From Capillidium heterosporum (lineage: Eukaryota > Entomophthoromycota > Entomophthoromycetes > Entomophthorales > Capillidiaceae), in assembly GCA_016630905.1 (NCBI GenBank), contig WBMQ01000008.1:1364001-1428000 (forward strand): a stretch of DNA of 64,000 nucleotides. Direction: 5' to 3'. Below are positions 14,624 to 24,944 of this stretch, in pieces (position 1 is the first letter of the stretch; every line of letters begins with the position of its first letter). The notes below the pieces were generated by a model. That model was given only the letters and a program-made list of their open reading frames with translations. It did no database searches and was not told the DNA's origin. The position numbers and the translations under genes are program-made.

Positions 14624-15928
14624 ATGCAAATTATCAACGCTGCCCTATCCGTCCTACTGCTGTCCGTAGTTTCCGGCCAGAACACCGAATCCTTGAGAGG
14701 CCACAAGCTATTGCGATGCGCTGTTGACAGCGTTGAAGTTGCAACCAAGTTGAACCTTGCCGCCGACGTACTCAAGACCAACTCGGCCCAAAAGTACGCC
14801 GTTGTACGTGCCCGTAACGACAACGAGCTGGCTGCTGTCAACGGTATCTCCGCCTGCGAAGTCATTACCGCCGACTTGGGTGAGCCCAAGTTATCCATCC
14901 AGGCCGATAGCCGTATGGCCTCTGCTCCCGTTGACACCGACGCCAACGGTACCCCTTCCGTCGCTGCCATCAACCCTAATGTCAACCCCTTCTTCGCTGA
15001 CTACCAGGGCTACGATGCCATCCGTGAAAAGCTGATCGAGTACTCCAAAAAGTACAGCCACCTCGTCGACTTCACCCCCTCCATCGGTAAGTCGATTGAA
15101 GGCCGTGACATCTATGCATTCAAAATCTCGCGCAAAGCCTGTACCAAGTCTCACCGCAAGTCCATCTGGTTCAACGGTGGTATCCACGCCCGTGAGTGGA
15201 TCTCCCCCGCCACCTCTCTCTACATCATTGACCAACTGTTGACCAGCTACTCCACCAACAAGGAGGTCCGTGCCATCTTCAACAAGTTTGACTTGCACTT
15301 CACCCCCGTCTCCAACCCCGACGGTTACGAGTTCACTCGCAACGGCGACCGTTTGTGGCGCAAGAACCGCAGACAGAACGGTGACGGTACCTTTGGTGTC
15401 GATTTGAACCGCAACTTTGACGAGCGCTGGGCTGTCATCGGCTCCAGCAACGACACCACTACCGAGGTCTACCACGGTACTAGTGCCCACTCTGAACCCG
15501 AGACCCAAGCTCTCATTAAGTTCGGTTTAGGTTTGAAGAACGGTTACGCCGGTGTCGACTTGCACTCTTATGGTCAATTGATCTTGAGATCCTGGGGTTT
15601 CGTCATCCAACCTTCTAGTAACGAAGCTTACCTCAAGCCTTTAGGTGATGGTATGGCTGAGGTCTACGCCAAGCATGGTTACAACTACACCTCCGACTTG
15701 TCGGCTGGCTTGTATCCCGCCGGTGGTGCTATGGACGATTGGATGGCTGCCCGTGCCAAGTTGTTGGCTTGGACCTTGGAGCTCTGCCCTACTGACGATG
15801 AGACTAACTTCTTGTTACCTAAGGAGCAGATCGTCCCCTGCGCCAGCGCTACCTACGATGCCATGCTATACTTCTTCAAGTATTTGAGCAAGAACTACGA
15901 CATCCCTGCCCCCATCCCTCTCCCTTAA
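14624..15928 (+). CDS. Secreted metallocarboxypeptidase (M14, A-type likely)
   Basis: Intronless, 434 residues. The ATG at 14624 is chosen because it begins a clean signal peptide (MQIINAALSVLLLSVVSG). A propeptide runs to about residue 120, then the M14 domain. Zinc ligands are H188 and E191 (HAREW) and H314 (DLHSYGQ). The substrate-carboxylate residues lie in DLNRNF, and the catalytic Glu is E386 (TLEL). The pocket stretch GGAMDDW has Met where the Asp of B-type enzymes would sit, so a hydrophobic C-terminal preference is inferred. It is probably an activated extracellular digestive enzyme. Codons are strongly C-ending, unlike neighbours, suggesting high expression. Confidence 0.92.
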   Translation: MQIINAALSVLLLSVVSGQNTESLRGHKLLRCAVDSVEVATKLNLAADVLKTNSAQKYAVVRARNDNELAAVNGISACEVITADLGEPKLSIQADSRMASAPVDTDANGTPSVAAINPNVNPFFADYQGYDAIREKLIEYSKKYSHLVDFTPSIGKSIEGRDIYAFKISRKACTKSHRKSIWFNGGIHAREWISPATSLYIIDQLLTSYSTNKEVRAIFNKFDLHFTPVSNPDGYEFTRNGDRLWRKNRRQNGDGTFGVDLNRNFDERWAVIGSSNDTTTEVYHGTSAHSEPETQALIKFGLGLKNGYAGVDLHSYGQLILRSWGFVIQPSSNEAYLKPLGDGMAEVYAKHGYNYTSDLSAGLYPAGGAMDDWMAARAKLLAWTLELCPTDDETNFLLPKEQIVPCASATYDAMLYFFKYLSKNYDIPAPIPLP

Positions 15929-16801
15929 GCGGATGAGTTTATCAGCTACTTAATAAATGTTTAAATTGTTCATATATATTTGCTTTTAGTTTTCCTTATT
16001 TTTTGATATTGAAATTTCAAAGTGATATGTAATATTGGTCACTTCAACTTTTAGCTATAGGAATATTTTAAACGTTTCTCAACTGAGCAACATATAAATT
16101 TGAACTAAAGTTACCATCTCTTTGGATGAATAAGGTGCTAAATAGAGGCTGGAAAAATGGATCTGTCGTATTTGATATTTGAAATGCCACTTTAAAATAA
16201 TCGCTATATAAGCTTCTATTCTCATTCATCAAACTTAATATCACTTGCCCTCAACTTTGTAGATGGAAAATAAATGTACTTGCACTATTGGCACTTTTTA
16301 GTATTAACTATCCTAAATATTGTGCCGTACATACAAAGTTAAGAACCTTTGCTCAAGATATAAGAGACCACCTTTTGCTCTAACATTTAGGAATTCATTC
16401 GACAAAAATGAAATATTTGACTTGAAACTTCGAAATTATTGTATGTACTATGTACAGTTTAAGCTCAATTTGTTAGGATTCAGTATACATTTAGTGTATT
16501 TATATAAAGGATTGATTTTCTTAATTAAATCTTTTCAAGGAGATTGATAGAAATTATATTAGACATTTGTAAGAGTTTTATTAATATTAGTCGTCAAAAT
16601 AGTTATTTTTCATTTAATACTGATATACATAGTGATTTAAATATGTAGCACTTTAGGCTAAAATTGTACCAAATTAAAAAGTATACATGTGCTACTTTTA
16701 CTTCTAAAGCTAACGTCATTTTCAAACTCAGCTTTATAAGCCTTTAAGCCATCCCAACAGATACTTTTCTATAGCAACTTGACCTTAGCTGACATAAACA
16801 A
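15929..16801. other. Intergenic region
   Basis: AT-rich with no motif-bearing frame. The frame at 16320-16547 lacks an ATG start and resembles nothing I know. Confidence 0.45.
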
Positions 16802-17932
16802 ATGATCTACTCGACAATACTATTTCTATTCCTCCTCTATATGTTCCTAAGTTTACTCAATATAGTACCTTACCACTATCAGCTAAGTTACTTTCTAGAT
16901 AGAAATCGTTTGATAGATGGTAATGTTTTAACTACTTGTTATCCATCGTCTAACCTTGCCTTATTTTTTGTTATATTGTAGAACTCGAAGGGCCAATTCT
17001 GAAAGAACATCGTAAATATGTAACAGTCGACGGTTATAAGATTAAAGTAAACCAATTTAATAACAAAGAGTCAAAGTTTACTTTGGTTTTTATCCATGGA
17101 TTAGGTGGCCAGGTAATGCCTTTAGTTTATATTCATATTCATATTCCCTTTTATTCTTTTCTATAGAGTTGTCAATTTAGACCTCTAATTGAAGATTTAT
17201 ATTCAAAGTATTCTATACTGTCAATAGATTGGCTAGGGAACGGGTTATCGGATGTATCCTTGAAGTAAGTTTCCTTGGTTTAAATACCTTTGTTAAGTCT
17301 CATATCTACTTAGCAAAGAGGATTACAAATTGGATAGCTTAGTTCAGTTGTTAGCTCAAGTGATAAAAGTTAATGTAAAAGAGAATGAAAGTTTAGTTTT
17401 CATATGCCATTCGCTTGGAACACTATTAACTTACAACTTGATACCCCTGTTAAATAACAAAGTGTTGGGTACGGTCTACATAGCGCCAATAACTAAGCAA
17501 CAGATAAAGCCCAACAAAGTATTGAGCTTGCCAACATTCCTTATCGAGATATTAAGGTTGTTAGACAGGTATAACGGTATACATTCCCACTCTCTATTGC
17601 GAAGTGTAGATGCTAGTAACAGCGATGATGTTAAGCGATTCCAACTGTCCGTTAATTGTCTAAGTAGAATCAGTGTAATAAAGTTTATCTTTGCCAACGC
17701 TAACACTACTACCAACACCAACTTCAAATTCGATATCGACTTGGAAACTAGTTCAAAGTCGTTGGTTGTAGTGGGAGAAGGGGATAGCTTATCCAAGAAT
17801 TTTACTGGTAACGTGAATGAAAGGATTGTGCAAAAAACTTTTGTATTGAAGGACTGTAATCACGTTCCTAGTTTGGAGAAGCCGGGCCAGGTGCTGAAGA
17901 TTATCCATAAGTTTATTGAGGAGTTGGAATAA
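16802..17932 (+). CDS. Membrane-anchored alpha/beta-hydrolase
   Basis: Four exons (16802-16919, 16982-17112, 17167-17264, 17314-17932) encode 321 residues. An N-terminal hydrophobic segment (about residues 2-20) looks like a signal anchor. The oxyanion-hole motif HGLGG is followed by DWLGNGLSD, the nucleophile elbow CHSLG, an acid residue in VVGEGDS and the catalytic His in DCNHVPS, so the triad is complete. The first position of the elbow is Cys rather than Gly. The fold covers lipases, esterases and peptidases. It resembles ABHD-type hydrolases in general layout, but the substrate cannot be read from sequence. It lies between two secreted protease genes without evident shared regulation. 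Confidence 0.8.
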
Positions 17933-18049
17933 ACCAAAATATAATTGGTGTATTGTTGTTATATATATATTCAGCTAGTATTTTAATATATATTCTTAAA
18001 ATATTAAAAAGATAAAGAAATCAAACCATATTTATTAAAGAAAATAATT

Positions 18050-18865
18050 TTAAGGGAATGGGTCGGTAGTGGGAGACTCCTTGATCTTACCACTCAAAAC
18101 ACCTTTGATCCAACTGTTGAACTTGGCAACTCGGGTATAGACGGCGGGGGTGTTGGGTTGAGCACAGGATATACCGTTGGAGGTAATGCCTACGAGTAAA
18201 GGTTTGTCGTTGACGTAGGTGAAGAGGGGACCTCCCGAATCACCTTGGCAGGTATCTTTACCACCCTGTTGGTAACCGGCACAAATCTGGGTGGGGATGA
18301 TGGTATAGTTCAACTGTTGCTTATAAACTTTGACACACTCCTTCTTAGAAGATAGGGGCAACCAGACTTCCTGCAAGATAGGGTAGGGGGCCTGCTGAAC
18401 CTTGATGGCACCCCAGCCCAAAGCAGTGACTCGGTAGTTCTCTTTGAAATCATCTTTGGTGTTGACAACGACCGAGCTAGGTTTGTTCTCCTTGGTATCC
18501 AACTCGATGATGGCAATGTCGTTGTAGTAGGTCTCTTTATCGTAGTCGGTAGGTACCCATCGCTTAGTGACTTTGTAGGCTTTGCCCTTTTCCTGAGCCA
18601 CCGTCTTGGTCAAATTGTGGCGGTGAACCTGCACTTCAAAGTACTCTAGAGGACCGATCGTCCCACCCATACAGTGGGCTGCCGTTATGACCTTGTTTGA
18701 GGTTAGCAGAGTACCACCGCAGAAGTAGTCGCCGTAACGGTAAATGGCTACCATCCAGGGATACTTGAATTCGGGTTGGACGGTGAACCCACCGACGATT
18801 CTCTCATCTTGGCCTTGGATCAATCCTGACAGTAAAGTGAACGTCAACAGGTTGGTGAGCTTCAT
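18050..18865 (-). CDS. Secreted trypsin-like serine protease (S1A)
   Basis: Single exon, 271 residues. A signal peptide of about 18 residues and a very short propeptide end at Arg before the IVGG activation site (residues 23-26). The triad is H64 (TAAHC), D116 (NDIAIIEL) and S210 (GDSGGP). The specificity-pocket Asp (D204, chymotrypsin number 189) lies in GGKDTCQGDS, so cleavage after Lys or Arg is expected. The position equivalent to Gly226 is Ala (TPAVYT), which may bias the pocket. The stop lies 118 bases from the end of the convergent hydrolase gene. A TATAAATA on the coding strand (18946-18953) is about 80 bases upstream. Likely extracellular digestion. Confidence 0.95.
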   Translation of the reverse strand: MKLTNLLTFTLLSGLIQGQDERIVGGFTVQPEFKYPWMVAIYRYGDYFCGGTLLTSNKVITAAHCMGGTIGPLEYFEVQVHRHNLTKTVAQEKGKAYKVTKRWVPTDYDKETYYNDIAIIELDTKENKPSSVVVNTKDDFKENYRVTALGWGAIKVQQAPYPILQEVWLPLSSKKECVKVYKQQLNYTIIPTQICAGYQQGGKDTCQGDSGGPLFTYVNDKPLLVGITSNGISCAQPNTPAVYTRVAKFNSWIKGVLSGKIKESPTTDPFP

Positions 18866-20191
18866 AGCTTAGTTGAAATTAGTTATTAGGTAAGTTAGTA
18901 GATGGTGTTTGTAGTACAAAGTGTAAACTGGTGGATTTCACCCCTTATTTATATTCGAGTCTAGTATGCAAAATAGTTTATGTAGGTGTCGGTCTTTGTT
19001 ATGGAAACTTGTGGAATAATTTATGGCTATAATAGGCATTGGCTGCTTTAGGTCGACTACATAGGTCCAGCTTATTCTCGGGACGCATGACCTAAACAGT
19101 TGTCGACAACCATCAATTTCATCAAGAGTTTGTTGGGGATTATAGACATAGTTGGCGATACGCTTCACTCACATGCACGACTTTTACCCATTGCCTTTGA
19201 AGTTAAAGCTCAGGTGCATGGCTCACATTTTCTAAACCTAAATAAGGTCATAAGTCCTAATTTGGGGAAAACCTTAATTACGATTAGCCAACCGGTACAA
19301 TAGTTTTTAGCTTATCCTTAGATGTAATTGGATTCTGCGATCTAGCACCATTTCCCTTGAAAATCATCCGACTTTGTTGGGTGCTATGGCATAATTGAAC
19401 ATGAATATTATTAGAAACTTGGATATCTTTACCACAGTTTTCATAATAGGCGGGCTACATATCTATCATTTGCAAACAATAAGGTATAGTATCAAAGTCC
19501 CTATAAACTGCTACCAACATCGATATATAAAAAGTTTCTAATTAGAATTCCAAAGTCTTATTGTAAAGAAAAGTAACAGCTACTTGTAGAGTTCAGTTCA
19601 ATAGTAAATAGGATACATTCCATTTTAGTGAGCTATCATAAGGACAAATGACTAGAAAGGCGGCACCGTTAACCATAAATTAAAATATCAATGTGAGAGC
19701 AAGCGTTAGCCTACTAGTTATTTATCCATCTAGACTCCAATAGCGCCAATTTGATAGTTGGGAATCAGATACCATCCAGGATTCCTTACTCATAAGAATT
19801 GGCATGCTTTTAAATATAGCTTTGAAAGTGTTATAGTAGTTTGCCATTGATTAGTTTTGCACAATTCTGTATGTATGATTAAAAGGGTTTTAGTTTAATC
19901 CAAATATCAAAAATTGATTAATCTGGTCAGAATCTACCATTTCAAGATTCTATAAAACTTTAGACTGTTCTAGGCGATAGATTCCGACCAAAGTAGAGTC
20001 CCTTTCAATAAGATGAGCCCAATAAATACCAAATCAATTGCATGCTAACCAGTTACTTTGGTTATATTACAGTACAATTAGTTTGGAATACTGAGATTGA
20101 TTCTATTTCATTATGATGATGACAATCTTGTCAACCTAATAAGCCTAGTTTCATTAATATTTGTGACTACTCAAAGCCCTTGATTTTTAGT
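18866..20191. other. Intergenic region upstream of trypsin and IKS1 genes
   Basis: Divergent promoter region. Frames at 18938-19303 overlap one another on opposite strands and lack motifs. No RNA gene recognised. Confidence 0.45.
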
Positions 20192-20380
20192 ATGGACGAA
20201 AACTATAACAATACAGAAACACGTAAAGGTACTAGAGAGGAGAAAGTAAAGATGGCGGAAGAAGGAAGATCTCGCAAGCGTAATTTTACTAACGAGCATG
20301 GTTATACTGAACACGAAAAACCGAAAGGTAACGGGAACATTTCTATTACAAACAAGCAGCTTTTTTATCAACCACCATAA
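20192..20380 (+). other. Possible upstream small reading frame or 5' exon
   Basis: An ATG at 20192 opens a 62-codon frame rich in Glu, Lys, Arg and Asn, the kind of charged, disordered sequence seen at fungal kinase N-termini. A GTAACG donor-like site follows the codons for HEKPKG. I could not find an acceptor that joins it in frame to the IKS1 exon at 20509. It may be an upstream frame, an alternative 5' exon or chance. Confidence 0.25.
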
Positions 20381-20508
20381 TTGCGATTATTTTATTAAAA
20401 CCTTTTGTTTAGAAGCTTGCTATAGAAATGATAATCTCTATGATGGTGAATTTAATTCAAGGTACAGCTTTTCATTTTAGCATCCATTTTAATTTTTCTT
20501 ATTGAAAA

Positions 20509-23500
20509 ATGGGTAGTCAACCAAATGAAAAAAGTAAACCAGCTGAATTTTCAATGTTAAGGAGCAAGAATACCAAGTTCAACAACCGCAAGAGAGAGCT
20601 AGAGTTCCCAATAATCAATAATTTTGACGAGAGAGATGTAAATATAGAATTGGGCACTTCAAAAGAATCGAGTAGCACCTGTGTCAACAACACACCTGAT
20701 ACGACTGATTTTGAAAAGATGAATTTTTCTATAAATTCTTTGATTCAACATAAAAATTATCGTACTAAGATTGTCAAGGTTAAGCATGATTCTCAGGGCA
20801 GGAGTACCTCATCGAGGAATTCCGAATTGAAAATGATAGGCTTTGGAGCCGAGTCAAAACAAGAACAACCGAAATCTACCTTCTTGAATATAAATCCAAG
20901 TCTCAATATCAGATACCCAGAGCTCCCTTTACCGCCACTCTATAAAGAAGCCAACTCATTTTACAAAAGAGAGATGCCAAATAATCCTACAAAGCCGCTA
21001 CGAATTAAACAAGAAGAGGTCTTCAATAAGTGTCATGAACTAGTACCTTATTATCATGACTGGAAGGTTATTCTGTAAGTTATTTTGCTTTTATATTTTA
21101 GCAGGTTTGATGGCATATATTGTTTGCTTTTATATTATAGCAAATCTTTTACAGTAATTATAGGCAAGTACTAACCTAAAACTAAATAGGAGGAATCCAA
21201 ATTCTAATCAAATCGTACTCTATAACCAAGCTAACCACGACCTTGCTGTTGCAACAAACCAAAATTTGGTAACCTTTATAAATAGTTTTCTTTAACTCAT
21301 AGTATACCGCAGAATAAGAATAAAGAGCTTGTATCTACAAAGTGTCAACTGTGTCATCAAAATCTTCCTGTAAGCTATTTCAAGTCAAATTATATCTAAT
21401 GTCTTTAGGTCTACTCACCAGGTAGAGAGAATCCAAACACAAATGCCAACTCAGTACCGTCTAATTCTACATTCGGGACAAATGGAAAGGAATTCCAAAA
21501 TTTTAGCGACGGCTATTTCAGTAAATCCAGCGATGAGGCGAAAGAGAACTTTGATAGCGACGATGCAACCGATGTAGACTTCATGGACCGTAATTACTTC
21601 AAGTGTTTGGCTGTTAGCCACGCTCAGAATAATTTAAATCAGCAGCCACATCTTATCGATATACACCATGCAGAATCCAATCCATCAACTCAACCGCCAA
21701 GCGGCACCGTCTCTCCAACCTCAGAACATGCACCATTTTCCCCAAGATCCAATAATATTTCAGATAGCAATATTTTGTCGGAAAGCTCATTTAACGAAGG
21801 GTACTACCGCCGATTTTTTAAAGAAGGAAAGAAGCTAGGCCGTGGTGCGAGTGGAAACGTGTTTTTATGCCAGGTAACTAATACTTTGAAACATTCTAAA
21901 TCATCTCTAGCATGTACTGGACAACATTCAATTAGGAAGATATGCGATTAAAAAGGTTTCAATAGGTATATATAGATTTGTACTATTGGCTTATATCTCA
22001 TAGGAAATGATCATAAGTGGTTAGCTAGAATGCTTCGAGAAGTCCATATGCTCGAAAAGCTTAGACACCCAAACATTATCGACTATAAGCATGCATGGAT
22101 TGAGAACCACCAAGTTAATGCCTTCTGTAAAGTTTATTCCTCTATTAATCTAATAGCTTGTAGCTCCGTTTGTCCCATGTCTATTTATTCTGATGGAATG
22201 CGCCAATGGTGGAAACCTTGAAGAATATATCACCCGTCAGTTAAACAAAGGTCGGAAAGGAATAAGTATTCAGAAGGACAACTTGGAAACGATGTCTTTA
22301 AAGGAACGAGCGATCCATATGAGACGTCAAAATGCCTTGAAGCGTGAGCAAAAACGAAGAGAAGAAGAAAGAAAAGTCTCTGGTTCAACGGATACCATCG
22401 ATGTGCCTGATTCGACTTCTGGTAGCAAGGATCTAAGTTCTTCACCTTACTTGACGTTAAGAGAAATATGGTCCCTTTTTTTGGATATATGTAACGGTCT
22501 TGCTCATCTCCATCGATATAACATAGTTCATCGCGATATAAAGCCACCAAACCTTTTGCTGTCGTTTAAAAACTTGGACAGCTCGGACGAAATGTAACTT
22601 TTCAGATGCAATGATGACTTATATTACTATTTAGCCCAACAGTACTAATTTCAGATTTCGGAGAATGTGAGGATATCAACAAACTATCTGCGTTAAATCT
22701 TAACCGTACCGGTGCTACAGGTACTATGGAATTCATGGCTCCGGAATTACTTGAAGGTTAAGTCTTTAATTGCTATAAATTAACAACTCGTATAGTTGAT
22801 TCAAATGGAGTATACATTGGTGAGCATTCTGCTAAAGCTGATATGTGGTCTCTTGGGATGATTTTGTACTACCTATGCTACTCATCGCTCCCCTACCGCC
22901 AGATTGAAGATCTCGATCAACTGCAAGATGAAATAGTACATTTTAAAGGGCCGATAAAGTTCCCCGATGACGCTGAAGGTACTGCACCACGTATTCCTAG
23001 CCAATTCAAGCACCTGATAAGTCTATTACTCTCTCACAACCCAAGTATGCGCCCATCCCTTGACGAGATACTGGCCAACGCAAAGACCATACACTTCCAG
23101 CAGCTCGTCCCAGGATCCTATCATCCGGCATTTGATCCAGCTACTAATAGCCCAATCAAGTCGAACCTTGAATCCACTCACAACCAAGGAGTTACCGATA
23201 GCCACCAGCCCAAATTCTCATCCCCCCTCAAGCCTAAACCACCAACTTTGCCCGAGAACTCAATCGCTTCAAACTCCGACAAACAAAGCTACAGCTCTTT
23301 CAAGCAACCACTCTTAAGGCCTCACGAAGAGGTAGCGAATTTTTAATTCAATATTATATTACAAGTTTATTAATATTTGCCTTTCTACAGATGAATTTAC
23401 CTGGTTCAAGCTCCCTCCCTAGCGGTAGTCCATTCTTTCGATCCAATATGCTCTTCTTAGGGGCAAAGATGGGAACTCTTCTCTTCCCGTGCTACCCGCG

Positions 23501-23696
23501 ATCCATCCATATAACCATCTTGATTCCACTTACACTGTTGGCGCTTTGGTCTCTTGACAAGTAAGTTTTAATTGTACACCTATGCTAAAATTCTAGTGAG
23601 TTCTCTGATTTCACTTACCAGGCTGGGTTCTTGATGGTTCATCTCATATTTTTCCTTATACTCTACTTTACTTTTGGTTCGGTTTGTGGGGCCTAA
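20509..23696 (+). CDS. IKS1: IKS1-type serine/threonine kinase with C-terminal membrane segments
   Basis: Eleven exons (20509-21074, 21190-21268, 21313-21369, 21409-21873, 21911-21965, 22004-22126, 22164-22593, 22635-22756, 22796-23331, 23391-23560, 23597-23696) give 900 residues. The N-terminal half has the block RNPNSNQIVLYN and a CQLC motif found in IKS1 relatives. The kinase domain spans about 370-735: LGRGASGNVF, YAIKKV, VPCLFILMECANGG, HRDIKPPN, DFGE, MAPELLE. A charged insertion of roughly 70 residues sits between the hinge and the C-lobe. The last two exons add two hydrophobic segments (about 845-865 and 876-896), suggesting membrane anchoring. Yeast Iks1 is about 670 residues and its role is poorly known. 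The start could lie further upstream. Confidence 0.85.
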
Positions 23697-23879
23697 AGTA
23701 AAGCTCTCTATAAGATAAATCTCTATTATTTAGTTGTTTTGTGCAAATTGAACGCTGCCCTTTTAGCTTCAATTATCTTGATTTATTATATATTCACTGT
23801 ATTTGAGACATACTATACCTACTTAGTTTATAGCAATTTAGTTTCAATTTTGACACAGTAAATTTAAAATAAATGTAGT

Positions 23880-24720
23880 ATACTAAAATATTTACTATAA
23901 AAGCATGGTACATATTATTCATCTAGTTCTACGATCTGTTCCCTTTATGACATCCTCTCAACCCTCAATCTACACTCTGCAGAACCTTGGTTGTGCTGTC
24001 TCGTTAAGGATTCTATCACGCACTGATCTTCCCCCATTACTCTTTCAAGAATACTCATACCGCTAGTCACTTCATCATTAACTATACTTCTATTTTTCTC
24101 TAATATGGATGGCTGATTGATTTCCAGTAAAGTATGTTGGATGGAAAAGGTTTATAGACACCGCTGTAAATATTTCATTTTCCAACTAATGAAATTCCTC
24201 ACTATATGCTTCTATAACAAATGATAGCTTTTACTACTGACTCCTTCATAAGCTGCTTTTTGATATCTAAACTATCTTCGCATAGCAATATATATTGGCT
24301 TATGCCAAAAATTGGAATTACACTTTTTGAGCAAATATATTGTAGGGGTAGTATCTTATAAGCCAATATTGCTATAGCCTTAGAAGCATTATTAATCGAA
24401 TAAGCAATGGCTCTATCACAAGCACTAAAAGCGGAGATAAACTGTGTGCGGTAATAACAAATACCAGCTGCATTCCAATAATATTGTCTAATCTTTTCGG
24501 TCAATTATGGTAAAAATTCAGGCCATGATATAATTATTTGATATATAGCCTCAATTGCTGAAGGCCCAACTTATACAATGCTATTATTATTTCCTAATAT
24601 ACTTGGTAATAACAACCTACATCCACTGAGTTGAGGGCAAAAGTTCGAAATCAAGGAAAATTACTTTGAGCATCCTAAATTTGTGGAAGCAAACGATAAG
24701 AGGGTACTTCAATTTTGTGT
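23880..24720 (-). pseudogene. Decayed coding remnant, family unknown
   Basis: On the minus strand one frame from about 24712 to 24202 reads as normal protein (segments STLLSFASTNLGC, IISWPEFLP, LTEKIRQYYWNAAGICYY) interrupted by several in-frame TAA codons. Further protein-like pieces continue in other frames toward 23930 (for example SIVNDEVTSGMSILERVMGE). The helical, Cys- and Ile-rich texture could fit the middle region of a fungal zinc-cluster transcription factor, but I cannot confirm this. It lies between IKS1 and the BOI1-like gene, antisense to both. Introns cannot explain every stop. Confidence 0.4.
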
Positions 24721-24944
24721 GAAAGTACAAAGTTTGTATTTTGGCCTCTCAAGCAGTTTCGTTTTCAATAAAGGATAGAGAATAGGAGCTAAATCAATAT
24801 AAGGAAGTAAGTTAATATAGTTTCATCTGTTGTTTTACTGCTCAGCTGTTTATTTATACTTTCCTAGTATCCTTTATTGCTACCGATATAGTCTGACAAT
24901 TGTATTTTTCTAGCTCGCAAAATTGAACAAGCACATTTCAAAAT

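Noticed and set aside
14891-15508. 205-codon minus-strand frame inside the carboxypeptidase gene
   Set aside because: Low-complexity Gly/Val/Asp composition typical of an antisense shadow of C-ending codons.
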